NCBI GenBank assembly: GCA_027310325.1
Contig: DAIDBB010000098.1
Span: forward strand, 1 to 5,836
Source: a bacterium
Lineage (GTDB): Bacteria; Desulfobacterota; GWC2-55-46
Direction of reading: 5' to 3'
DNA length: 5,836 bases
Position numbers and translations under genes: made by a program. Of this stretch, positions 1 through 5,836 are shown piece by piece (position 1 is the stretch's first letter; each line of letters opens with the position of its first letter). Under the pieces are notes generated by a model. It made no database searches. It had not been told where the DNA came from and saw only the letters and a program-made list of their open reading frames with translations.

Positions 1-165
1 AAGCAGAACCTGTTCTGGGCCTTCATCTACAATACGATAGGCATCCCCATAGCGGCGTTTGGATTCCTGAGCCCGATAATAGCGGCCGCCGCCATGGCTT
101 TAAGCTCGCTTTCCGTCGTGGCCAACTCGGCCACTTTAAAAACCTTCAAGATAGAAGTGTCCTGA
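1..165 (+). CDS. copA: Cu+-translocating P1B-type ATPase, C-terminal fragment (CopA-like)
   Basis: This is the last 54 codons of a gene that begins left of the window, read in frame from base 1 to TGA at 163-165. The fragment covers the final two membrane helices of a P1B-type ATPase, an inner-membrane pump that uses ATP to export Cu+ from the cytoplasm. Seen in the fragment: KQNLFWAFIYNTIGIP at residues 1-16, with the Tyr10-Asn11 pair of the penultimate helix, and MALSSLSVVANS at residues 32-43, with the Met-x-x-Ser-Ser set of the last helix. In the CopA family these Y-N and M-SS residues form part of the transmembrane Cu+ site, which supports Cu+ (or Ag+) over Zn2+/Cd2+. The phosphorylation and ATP-binding domains and any N-terminal metal-binding domains lie outside the window. 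The methyltransferase start follows after 16 bases with no terminator-like hairpin, so cotranscription is likely. Confidence 0.93.
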   Translation, partial: KQNLFWAFIYNTIGIPIAAFGFLSPIIAAAAMALSSLSVVANSATLKTFKIEVS

Positions 166-181
166 CGGGATAGACAGACTT

Positions 182-994
182 ATGAGCAGGTTCGCATGGC
201 TCGGCCCGCTTCTGATGCTTGCGGCGGTGGCCCTGATATTCATCCTCATCGGGGCCACTCGCCGGAGCGCGCTCCTTATCGCATTTATCATCGTCTTTTC
301 GGCGAGCATGATCTACGGCATTGTGAGGGCCCTGCGCCGCCGGATCGAGCTTCCGCCTGAACCTGCCCCGAAGACCCGGGGGATGCTGCTTGAATGGGCC
401 GCGCCCGTCTACGACTTTTACTGTCCCTGGATCGGCCTTGGCCGCGGATTCAGGAAGCTCACTTTGCGATACGCCGGGGTAAGGGCCGGAGAACATATCC
501 TCGATGTGGGGTGCGGCACGGGGGTCTTGACGCGCATTGCGGCGGAGGCCGTCGGCCCTGACGGAAGCGTCGTCGGGATAGACCCGGGGCCGAAGATGAT
601 AGGCATCGCGAGGAAGAACGCCGCGCTTGAAAACAGCCGCGCCGTATTCAGGCTGGCGGCGATTGAAGACCTCCCCTTCGAAGATAACCGTTTCGATTGC
701 GTGCTTTCGAGCTTCATGATGCACCACCTGCCGCCCGACCTTAAAGTAAAAGGGCTCGCCGAGGTCCTCAGGGTCTTAAAGCCCGGCGGACGCCTTCTTG
801 TCGTCGATATAGACAAACCCGCAAACCCCCTGTGGTGGCTTCTTTTCTGGCCTCTGCTCCTCTGGTCCTTTACCAGAGACCAGGTGTCGGGAAGGCTCCG
901 CGACGATTTCTTGCGGGCGGGCTTTCCAGGGGTAGAACGCGCAGGCGGCCGGTTCGGTCTTTTAAGTTTCTGGAAGGCGTATAAAGGCAAATAG
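182..994 (+). CDS. Membrane-anchored class I SAM-dependent methyltransferase (UbiE/Methyltransf_11-like)
   Basis: The product is 270 residues and is predicted to transfer a methyl group from S-adenosylmethionine; the acceptor is unknown. The Rossmann-type core starts near residue 70. Motif I is LDVGCGTG at 107-114, the acidic strand-2 end is GIDPG at 132-136, a third motif is AAIEDLPF at 159-166 (acidic residue for the adenine region), FDCVLSSFMMHHL is at 171-183, and LKPGGRLLVVDID is at 199-211. Two hydrophobic helices precede the core (about 5-24 and 30-48), followed by an Arg-rich stretch LRRR at 51-54, so the enzyme is probably held at the inner membrane with its catalytic domain in the cytoplasm. 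A further very hydrophobic Trp-rich patch, PLWWLLFWPLLLW, lies at 216-228. The ATG at 182 includes both helices; a weak GGGA (167-170) lies 11 bases upstream, and coupling to the preceding stop is plausible. The fold is clear. Specific roles such as quinone, lipid or metalloid methylation cannot be assigned. Confidence 0.9.
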   Translation: MSRFAWLGPLLMLAAVALIFILIGATRRSALLIAFIIVFSASMIYGIVRALRRRIELPPEPAPKTRGMLLEWAAPVYDFYCPWIGLGRGFRKLTLRYAGVRAGEHILDVGCGTGVLTRIAAEAVGPDGSVVGIDPGPKMIGIARKNAALENSRAVFRLAAIEDLPFEDNRFDCVLSSFMMHHLPPDLKVKGLAEVLRVLKPGGRLLVVDIDKPANPLWWLLFWPLLLWSFTRDQVSGRLRDDFLRAGFPGVERAGGRFGLLSFWKAYKGK

Positions 995-998
995 GAGG
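993..998 (+). promoter_or_regulatory. Strong ribosome binding site for the HlyD-family gene
   Basis: A full AGGAGG Shine-Dalgarno sequence sits 8 bases before the ATG at 1007 and overlaps the TAG stop of the methyltransferase (992-994). It fixes the adaptor start. It is the best-matched ribosome binding site in the window. Confidence 0.85.
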
Positions 999-1006
999 CT
1001 CTCATA

Positions 1007-2170
1007 ATGCACCGCAGGCATCTGCTGATTCCTGGGCTGTTTATCGTTCTGGCCGCAGGCCTTGCCGTCTGGTTCTACTTCCTGAGGGCAAAGGCGCCGG
1101 AGGGCGTCTTCGAGGCAAGCGGCACGGTCAAAGGCACGGAAGTTACCGTGAGCTCGAAGCTGGCCGGTAATGTGGAGACCCTTTCAATAAAGGAAGGCCA
1201 GGCGGTAAATAAGGGAGACCTGATAGCGAGGATTTCATCCAGGGAGATCGAGGCGCGGGTCGAACAGGCGAAGGCGCAGGTGGACGCGTCAAGGAACAGG
1301 CTGAAAGAAATAGAGGCCTCTATCAGGGCGGTAAGCGCCTCGATAGAGCGGGCGGAAGCGAACCTGAAATTCGTAAAAGAAGACTCCTTCCACAGGGTAC
1401 ACCAGGCCGGGGCGGCGAGGGCAAGGGCCGAGGCGGATATCGGCGACGCGGAGTCCCGGTGGAGCCTCGCCAAAAAGGACTATGAAAGGTACTCCGAATT
1501 GCTTAAGGGAGGGGTCATCCCCCGAAAGCAGTTTGAAGAGGCGGAAGCGAATCTCAGGTCCGCCGAGGCGAGACTCGATGCCTCGAAAAAAGCCCTTGAA
1601 GAGGCAAAGGCCGCGAAGGAAAGGGCGGAGGCCTCGGCCCTTGAGGTAAAGGCCAGGGAGAAGGAATATAAAGGCCTGCTGGATGAAAGGGAGAGGATAA
1701 AGGCCTCCTATGAGACCGCGAAGAACCAGTCGGCCGAGGCCGCCGCAAGGCTTAAAGAGATCGAGGCGACCCTTAAAGACGCCGAGATCCTCGCCCCTTC
1801 CGGCGGAACGGTCATCAATAAGCTGGTGGAACAGGGCGAGCTTGTGTCGGAAGGCACCCCTGTGGCGGCGTTGATAGACCTGACGGACGTCTACGTAAAG
1901 GTCTACATCCCTGAAAAGGACATCGGCAAGGTGCGGCTCGGAAACCCCGCAAGGATTTATGCGGACGCCTTTCCAGGCAGGTCTTTCGCGGGCAAGGTCA
2001 TCGAGGTCTCCCAGCAGGCCGAATTCACCCCGAAAGAGGTGCACGAGAAGGAGGAGAGGACCAAGCTGGTCTTCGGGGTGAAGGTTGGGATAGAAAATCC
2101 CGAGGGGTACCTTAAGCCGGGCATGCCCGCCGACGTGAAGGTCAAATGGAAAGAAGATGCGAAGTGGTGA
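1007..2170 (+). CDS. HlyD-family periplasmic adaptor (membrane fusion protein), YbhG-like
   Basis: The product is 387 residues and is predicted to bridge an inner-membrane ABC exporter to an outer-membrane TolC-type channel. A signal anchor or uncleaved membrane helix lies at about 7-26 after MHRR, with no obvious lipobox cysteine. The first half of the lipoyl-like barrel is at about 38-77 (GTVKGTEVTVSSKLAGNVE, then VNKGDLIARI). A long Ala/Glu/Lys/Arg-rich hairpin spans about 78-258, with its turn near 166-172 (KGGVIP). The second lipoyl half follows at about 259-290 (ILAPSGGTVINKLVEQGELV), then a beta-barrel region containing VYVKVYIPEKDIGKVRLG (295-312) and the typical LKPGMPADV at 369-377. 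The hairpin is longer than in E. coli YbhG (a 332-residue protein). The short sequence RLKEIEA occurs in both arms (98-104 and 248-254). The gene ends by overlapping the ATPase start by 14 bases. Family assignment is firm; the substrate is unknown. Confidence 0.93.
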   Translation: MHRRHLLIPGLFIVLAAGLAVWFYFLRAKAPEGVFEASGTVKGTEVTVSSKLAGNVETLSIKEGQAVNKGDLIARISSREIEARVEQAKAQVDASRNRLKEIEASIRAVSASIERAEANLKFVKEDSFHRVHQAGAARARAEADIGDAESRWSLAKKDYERYSELLKGGVIPRKQFEEAEANLRSAEARLDASKKALEEAKAAKERAEASALEVKAREKEYKGLLDERERIKASYETAKNQSAEAAARLKEIEATLKDAEILAPSGGTVINKLVEQGELVSEGTPVAALIDLTDVYVKVYIPEKDIGKVRLGNPARIYADAFPGRSFAGKVIEVSQQAEFTPKEVHEKEERTKLVFGVKVGIENPEGYLKPGMPADVKVKWKEDAKW

Positions 2171-3653
2171 AGCGGTCATAGAAATAAAAAATTTAGGGCG
2201 CGTCTTTAAGAGGAACCGCGCCCTTAAAGGGATCGACCTTGAGATTAAAAGGGGCGAGCTTTTTTGCATCGTCGGGCCCGACGGGTCGGGCAAGACCACT
2301 CTTATCCAGACGATATGCGCCATACTCGACCCGTCCGAGGGGGCGGTGACCGTAGAGGGCCTCGATACGGTGAAAAAGGCCTCCTTGATTACTTCCCGGA
2401 TCGGCTATATGTCCCAGGCGTACTCCCTTTATGAGGACCTGACGGCCGAAGAAAACCTCGATTTTTTCGCAAAGATACGGAAGGTCCCGGATGACCTTTT
2501 CGCCAGCAGGAAGGAAAGGCTCCTCAAGTTTTCGGGGCTTTCGGATTTTTTAAAAAGAAAGACAAGGCATCTTTCCGGCGGGATGCAGAAAAAATTGGCC
2601 CTCTGCTGCAACCTCATACACGAGCCGGATATACTGATACTCGACGAGCCGACCCTTGGCGTGGACCCTCTTTCAAGGCGCCATCTGTGGCAGATGATCA
2701 ATGACTACCATTCCGGGGGCAAGACGATAGTGCTGGCCACCTCTTACATGGACGAGGCCAAAAGGTGCGACAGGCTCGCCTTTCTCCTTGAAGGGGGCCT
2801 TGTGGCCTGCGATACGCCCGGCGCCATGGGCGACCTTGACGAGGTCTTTCTTAAATATATAAGGCCGGTAGACTGGGGCAAAATCCCCTTTCCGGCGAGG
2901 GAGGCCGGGGGAGACGTCATAAGGGTCGAGGGTTTAAGCAAGAGGTTTGACGGCTTCACTGCCGTAGACGGGATTGATTTCACCGTGAAAAGGGGAGAGG
3001 TCTTCGGGTTTGTCGGCCCCAACGGCTCGGGCAAGACGACCACCATAAGGGCGTTATGCGGGATAATCCCTCCTTCGGAAGGGTCGATAGAGGTGGCGGG
3101 GATCGACGTGGCAAGTTCACCGTCCGATGTAAAGGGGCGTATCGGGTATATGTCCCAGAGGTTCTCCCTTTATCTCGACCTTACCGTCGAGGAAAATATG
3201 GATTTCTTCGGCCAGGTCTACGGGGTCGACACGGAGACGCTTCGGGCCCGGAAGGGCTGGCTCCTTGAGACCACCGGCCTCGCGGGCAAAGGCAATACCA
3301 TCACAAAGGAGGTATCCGGGGCCGTAAGGCAGAGGCTCGCCCTTGGCTGCAGCCTCCTTCATAACCCGGACGTCCTTTTTCTGGACGAGCCCACCTCGGG
3401 GGTAGACCCCGTATCCAGAAGGTCCTTCTGGGAGATGATAGGAGCCCTTGCAAAGACGGGCACAACGGTCTTCGTAACGACCCACTATTTAAGCGAGGTC
3501 GAGGCCTGCACGAGGGTCGCCTTCATCCATCAGGGGAGGATCCTGGCCGTGGACGCCCCGAAAAAACTTAAGGCCCTTTACGGCAAAGAGACCCTTGAAG
3601 AGGTGTTTATCCATCTTATAGAGGGGGTCCATGATACTTCCGGCCCTCGTTAA
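2157..3653 (+). CDS. ABC transporter ATP-binding protein with two fused nucleotide-binding domains (YbhF-like)
   Basis: The product is 498 residues and should power the two ABC-2 permeases encoded next. NBD1 (about 7-235): Walker A GPDGSGKTT at 40-48, Q-loop Gln87 in YMSQAYSLY, signature LSGGM at 139-143, Walker B ILILDE at 159-164, D-loop GVDP. Its switch position reads ATSYMDEA, with Ser196 where the His normally sits. NBD2 (about 255-490): Walker A GPNGSGKTT at 287-295, Q-loop Gln334 in YMSQRFSLY, an altered signature VSGAV at 386-390, Walker B VLFLDE at 406-411, and switch His443 in TTHYLSE. Both halves end in a similar motif (LDEVFLKYI 227-235; LEEVFIHLI 480-488), which suggests internal duplication. 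The half-to-half linker is about 20 residues. The length is below the 578 of E. coli YbhF. The ATG at 2157 lies within the end of the adaptor gene, with GGAAAGAAG directly upstream (2148-2156), and no other good in-frame start precedes the first beta strand. Confidence 0.95.
   Translation: MRSGEAVIEIKNLGRVFKRNRALKGIDLEIKRGELFCIVGPDGSGKTTLIQTICAILDPSEGAVTVEGLDTVKKASLITSRIGYMSQAYSLYEDLTAEENLDFFAKIRKVPDDLFASRKERLLKFSGLSDFLKRKTRHLSGGMQKKLALCCNLIHEPDILILDEPTLGVDPLSRRHLWQMINDYHSGGKTIVLATSYMDEAKRCDRLAFLLEGGLVACDTPGAMGDLDEVFLKYIRPVDWGKIPFPAREAGGDVIRVEGLSKRFDGFTAVDGIDFTVKRGEVFGFVGPNGSGKTTTIRALCGIIPPSEGSIEVAGIDVASSPSDVKGRIGYMSQRFSLYLDLTVEENMDFFGQVYGVDTETLRARKGWLLETTGLAGKGNTITKEVSGAVRQRLALGCSLLHNPDVLFLDEPTSGVDPVSRRSFWEMIGALAKTGTTVFVTTHYLSEVEACTRVAFIHQGRILAVDAPKKLKALYGKETLEEVFIHLIEGVHDTSGPR
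3621..3627 (+). promoter_or_regulatory. Ribosome binding site for the first ABC-2 permease, inside the ATPase gene
   Basis: GAGGGGG lies within the last codons of the ATPase gene; its GAGG core ends 6 bases before the ATG at 3631. It supports that ATG as the permease start despite the 23-base overlap with the upstream gene. Confidence 0.65.
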
Positions 3654-4755
3654 AAAGGAGGCGAAGGAGATACTCAGGGACCCCGTGACCCTCGGGGTCG
3701 CCATAATGCTGCCGCTTGTGATGCTATTCCTCTTCGGATACGCGATATCCCTTGACGTAAAGGACATATCGATGGCCGTATACGACCAGGACCGTACCCA
3801 GGAGAGCGGGAGCCTCATAGAGAAGTTCACCTCCAGCGGCTACTTCAAACTCAAATACCGTCTCGATTCCAATAAGGAAGTCGACGACGCGCTGAACCGG
3901 GGCAGGGCCACGGTCGTCATAGTCATACCGCCGGATTTCTCCAGGGACATAAATTCGTTCAGGAAGACAGGCGTACAGGTCCTTCTTGACGGCTCTTTTT
4001 CTGCGACCGCCATGATAGTGTCGAATTATGCGGCGGCCATAGTAAATTCCTATTCGGCGGACCTGCTGAAGAGATACCTCGGCAAAAAGGGCGTTACGAT
4101 GGTCCACTCGGTCGAGGCGGTCCCCAGGGTACTGTATAACCCGCCCATGAAGAGCGTCAACTACATAGTGCCCGGGCTCTTCGCGGTCTTGCTCATGGCG
4201 TTTCCTCCCATGCTTACGGCCCTTGCAATCGTAAGGGAAAAGGAAAGGGGCACCATAGAGCAGGTCTATGTGTCGCCGATAAGCCCGCCCGTCTTCATTT
4301 TGGGAAAGACCATCCCCTACGCCGTCATAGCGTTCGCGGAGATGCTCCTGGTCCTTGCCGCGGGGGTCCTCTGGTTCCACATACCCTTCAAGGGCAATAT
4401 ATTTCTCCTCCTGGCCTCGTCCGTGATCTACGTCCTCACAACGGTCGTGATCGGGCTTTTCGTGTCGACCGTCACGAAGACGCAGCTCGGCGCCATGCTT
4501 CTTTCGCTGATAGTGACGTTCATGCCGTCGTTTCTCTTCTCCGGTTTTCTTTTTCCGATCTCGACCATGCCTTACATGCTGCAGCTTTATACATACTTCT
4601 TCCCCGCCCGTTATTTTAACGACATAAGCAGGGATCTGTTCTTAAAGGGTGTCGGGCTTGAATACCTGTGGGGCAATATCTTATTTCTGGCCGTCTACGC
4701 GGCCGCGCTCTTTGTCCTGGTGAGCCTCAGGTTTAAAAAGAAGATAACCCGATGA
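3631..4755 (+). CDS. ABC-2 family transporter permease, first of a pair (YbhS/YbhR-like)
   Basis: The product is 374 residues, close to the usual length of this family (about 370). It is an inner-membrane subunit expected to pair with the next gene product and be driven by the double ATPase. The cytoplasmic start KKEAKEILRDP (8-18) is typical. Predicted membrane helices are at about 20-40, 177-199, 222-247, 256-280, 286-309 and 347-366. Between helices 1 and 2 is a large periplasmic domain (about 41-175) containing MAVYDQDRTQ (48-57) and VIPPDFSRDI (98-107). After helix 2 comes the family motif REKERGTIEQVYVSP (202-216), the cytoplasmic coupling region expected to contact the ATPase. The FPARYFNDISRDLFLKG stretch (324-340) precedes the last helix, and the tail ends in FKKKITR. 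The gene overlaps the ATPase gene by 23 bases and the next permease by 4 (ATGA), so translation is probably coupled. Confidence 0.94.
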   Translation: MILPALVKKEAKEILRDPVTLGVAIMLPLVMLFLFGYAISLDVKDISMAVYDQDRTQESGSLIEKFTSSGYFKLKYRLDSNKEVDDALNRGRATVVIVIPPDFSRDINSFRKTGVQVLLDGSFSATAMIVSNYAAAIVNSYSADLLKRYLGKKGVTMVHSVEAVPRVLYNPPMKSVNYIVPGLFAVLLMAFPPMLTALAIVREKERGTIEQVYVSPISPPVFILGKTIPYAVIAFAEMLLVLAAGVLWFHIPFKGNIFLLLASSVIYVLTTVVIGLFVSTVTKTQLGAMLLSLIVTFMPSFLFSGFLFPISTMPYMLQLYTYFFPARYFNDISRDLFLKGVGLEYLWGNILFLAVYAAALFVLVSLRFKKKITR

Positions 4756-5836
4756 AAAGACTCGGCGCCGCGATAAAAAAGGAATATATCCAGTTCCTGA
4801 GGGACAGGATGCTCGTCGTTCTCATAATCTGGACCTATACGGTAGAGGTGGTCGTTTGCACCATGGCCTTGAGCTTCGAGGTCAAAAACCTTCATATGGC
4901 GGTCTATGACCAGGACAGGACCCAGTGGAGCCGCAAGCTCGTCGAGCGTTTTACCTCAACCGAATATTTCACCAGGGCCCGTCAGGTGTCGAGCCTGAAA
5001 GAGATGGACGGCCTTCTCGACGCCGGAACGGCCGATATGGGGCTGGTGATCCCGCCGGATTTCTCGGCGTCCGTCGTCAAGGGCCGGAAAGCGGACGTCC
5101 AGATCATCCTTAGCGGCACGAACTCAAATACGGCCAATACCGCCAGAGGCTACGCCAGCGTGATTATCGAGGGGTTTTCAAGGGACGCCACCATGGAGTT
5201 CATGATGAAAAAAGGGCCGGGGGCGGAACCTCCAGGGGTAGAGCCGAGGATAAGGGTCTGGTATAACCCGGACCTTAAATTTCGTTACTTCATGATCGTC
5301 TCCATGATGGTCGTCGCCGGCATCCTGGTGGGGATGATACATCCGGCGGCGACCATGGTAAGGGAAAAAGAAACCGGCACCATCGAGCAGATAATGATCA
5401 CCCCTTTGAGGAAGCACGAGGTCATAACGGCAAAGCTCCTGCCCACCATAACCATCTCCCTTCTGTCATTGTTCCCGAGCCTCCTCATCGCCAGAGGTTT
5501 CGGTCTGCCTTTTAAAGGGAGCATTTTCCTGTTTTTCCTGGCCTCCGCGGTCTTCCTTTTTACGAGCATGGGGATGGGGGTTTTCATATCGACGCTGTCG
5601 AGGAACCTCCAGCAGGCGCTTCTCATCGCGTTTTTCATACTGTTCCCGATAATGTTCCTGTCGGGCACGGTCGTTCCGATCGACAGCATGCCCGTTGCCT
5701 TGCAGTATCTTTCGTATCTTAGCCCCGTCAGGTACTACATGGAAATCGCCCTGGGGATATTTCTTAAGGGCATAGGGTTAAGGATACTCTGGCCTAAATT
5801 CCTTATCATATTCCTTTTCGGGCTGATTATATTCCC
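4752..5836 (+). CDS. ABC-2 family transporter permease, second of a pair, 3' end outside window (YbhR/YbhS-like)
   Basis: An open frame runs from the ATG at 4752 to the window edge: 361 full codons without a stop. Family length (about 370) suggests only some ten residues are missing. The ATG overlaps the preceding TGA as ATGA; upstream purines are weak (AAAAAGAAG), so initiation probably relies on coupling. The product resembles its neighbour along its length: start KKEYIQFLRDR (9-19), periplasmic domain with MAVYDQDRTQ (49-58) and VIPPDFSASV, post-helix-2 motif REKETGTIEQIMITP (204-218), and SPVRYYMEIALGIFLKG before the last helix. Helices are predicted at about 20-40, 179-203, 226-246, 256-282, 287-307 and from about 347. 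Helix 1 (LVVLIIWTYTVEVVVCTMAL, 21-40) has an embedded Glu32 where the paralogue has uncharged residues. It likely forms a heterodimeric channel with the first permease. Confidence 0.93.
   Translation, partial: MKRLGAAIKKEYIQFLRDRMLVVLIIWTYTVEVVVCTMALSFEVKNLHMAVYDQDRTQWSRKLVERFTSTEYFTRARQVSSLKEMDGLLDAGTADMGLVIPPDFSASVVKGRKADVQIILSGTNSNTANTARGYASVIIEGFSRDATMEFMMKKGPGAEPPGVEPRIRVWYNPDLKFRYFMIVSMMVVAGILVGMIHPAATMVREKETGTIEQIMITPLRKHEVITAKLLPTITISLLSLFPSLLIARGFGLPFKGSIFLFFLASAVFLFTSMGMGVFISTLSRNLQQALLIAFFILFPIMFLSGTVVPIDSMPVALQYLSYLSPVRYYMEIALGIFLKGIGLRILWPKFLIIFLFGLIIF

Noticed and set aside
166..181. Possible promoter or terminator between the Cu+-ATPase and the methyltransferase
   Set aside because: The gap is 16 bases, with no hairpin plus T-run and no room for a -35/-10 pair; a promoter inside the upstream coding sequence cannot be excluded but none is convincing.
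182..994. Assignment of the methyltransferase to ubiE/menG or to arsenite methylation
   Set aside because: Motifs fit the broad class I family only; the membrane hairpin and the operon context do not match ubiE, and no conserved cysteine set of arsenite methyltransferases is seen (only Cys81, Cys111 and Cys173).
146..1005. Two minus-strand open frames opposite the methyltransferase
   Set aside because: Antisense to a gene with clear SAM-binding motifs; neither has family features and they overlap each other in different frames.
1289..2323. Long minus-strand open frame (344 codons) opposite the adaptor and the start of the ATPase gene
   Set aside because: It lies antisense to a strongly supported gene, has no recognisable domain, is rich in Arg/Pro/Leu/Gly as expected from the complement of GC-rich codons, and crosses the boundary of two real genes.
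2157..3653. The double ATPase as two separate genes fused by a sequencing error
   Set aside because: The frame is continuous through the linker and tandem-NBD ATPases beside adaptor and ABC-2 genes are an established arrangement (YbhF type).
3724..4380. Minus-strand open frame (218 codons) opposite the first permease
   Set aside because: Its composition (Arg, Tyr, Asp, His rich) is what the reverse complement of hydrophobic membrane-helix codons gives; no motif and no plausible ribosome binding context were seen.
4925..5113. Short plus-strand frame of 62 codons inside the second permease region
   Set aside because: It is out of frame with the ABC-2 permease reading frame, which is continuous from 4752 to the window end with conserved motifs, so this is a shadow frame and not evidence of a frameshift.

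Overview
The window is a compact, entirely plus-strand gene cluster with almost no non-coding DNA. It comes from a Gram-negative-type bacterium: a periplasmic adaptor (HlyD/membrane-fusion family) implies export across two membranes. By eye the DNA is moderately GC-rich, with heavy use of ATA (Ile) and AGG (Arg) codons in every gene. That codon style would fit deltaproteobacterial or Nitrospirota-like lineages, but this is only an impression and no marker gene here fixes the taxon. Composition is uniform across the genes, so nothing points to a recent insertion.

Layout: (1) 1-165, the last 54 codons of a Cu+-type P1B ATPase (CopA-like), cut by the left edge. (2) 182-994, a class I SAM-dependent methyltransferase with an unusual N-terminal pair of membrane helices. 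(3) 1007-2170, a HlyD-type adaptor with a long helical hairpin. (4) 2157-3653, an ABC ATPase with two fused nucleotide-binding domains. (5) 3631-4755, an ABC-2 permease. (6) 4752-5836, a second, paralogous ABC-2 permease, open at the right edge. Gaps are 16 and 12 bases; the last three junctions are overlaps of 14, 23 and 4 bases. This looks like one translationally coupled operon, probably including the copper ATPase.

How the genes fit together: genes 3-6 have the same content and order as the E. coli ybhG-ybhF-ybhS-ybhR type exporter (adaptor, tandem ATPase, two ABC-2 permeases). The two permeases would form the membrane channel and the double ATPase would drive it. The adaptor would connect it to a TolC-like outer-membrane channel, which is not in this window. 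The substrate cannot be read from the sequence. Placement behind a copper exporter and a membrane-anchored methyltransferase suggests an envelope-stress or detoxification role, but that is inference from context.

The exporter itself is a known type. The points most worth a second look are: the ATPase's two degenerate motifs fall in the same predicted composite ATP site; the methyltransferase carries membrane helices and sits inside the exporter operon; the adaptor has a proline at the hairpin-tip position where TolC-docking adaptors usually have serine; and the second permease has a glutamate inside its first membrane helix. No RNA genes, mobile elements, CRISPR arrays, terminators or convincing promoters were seen.
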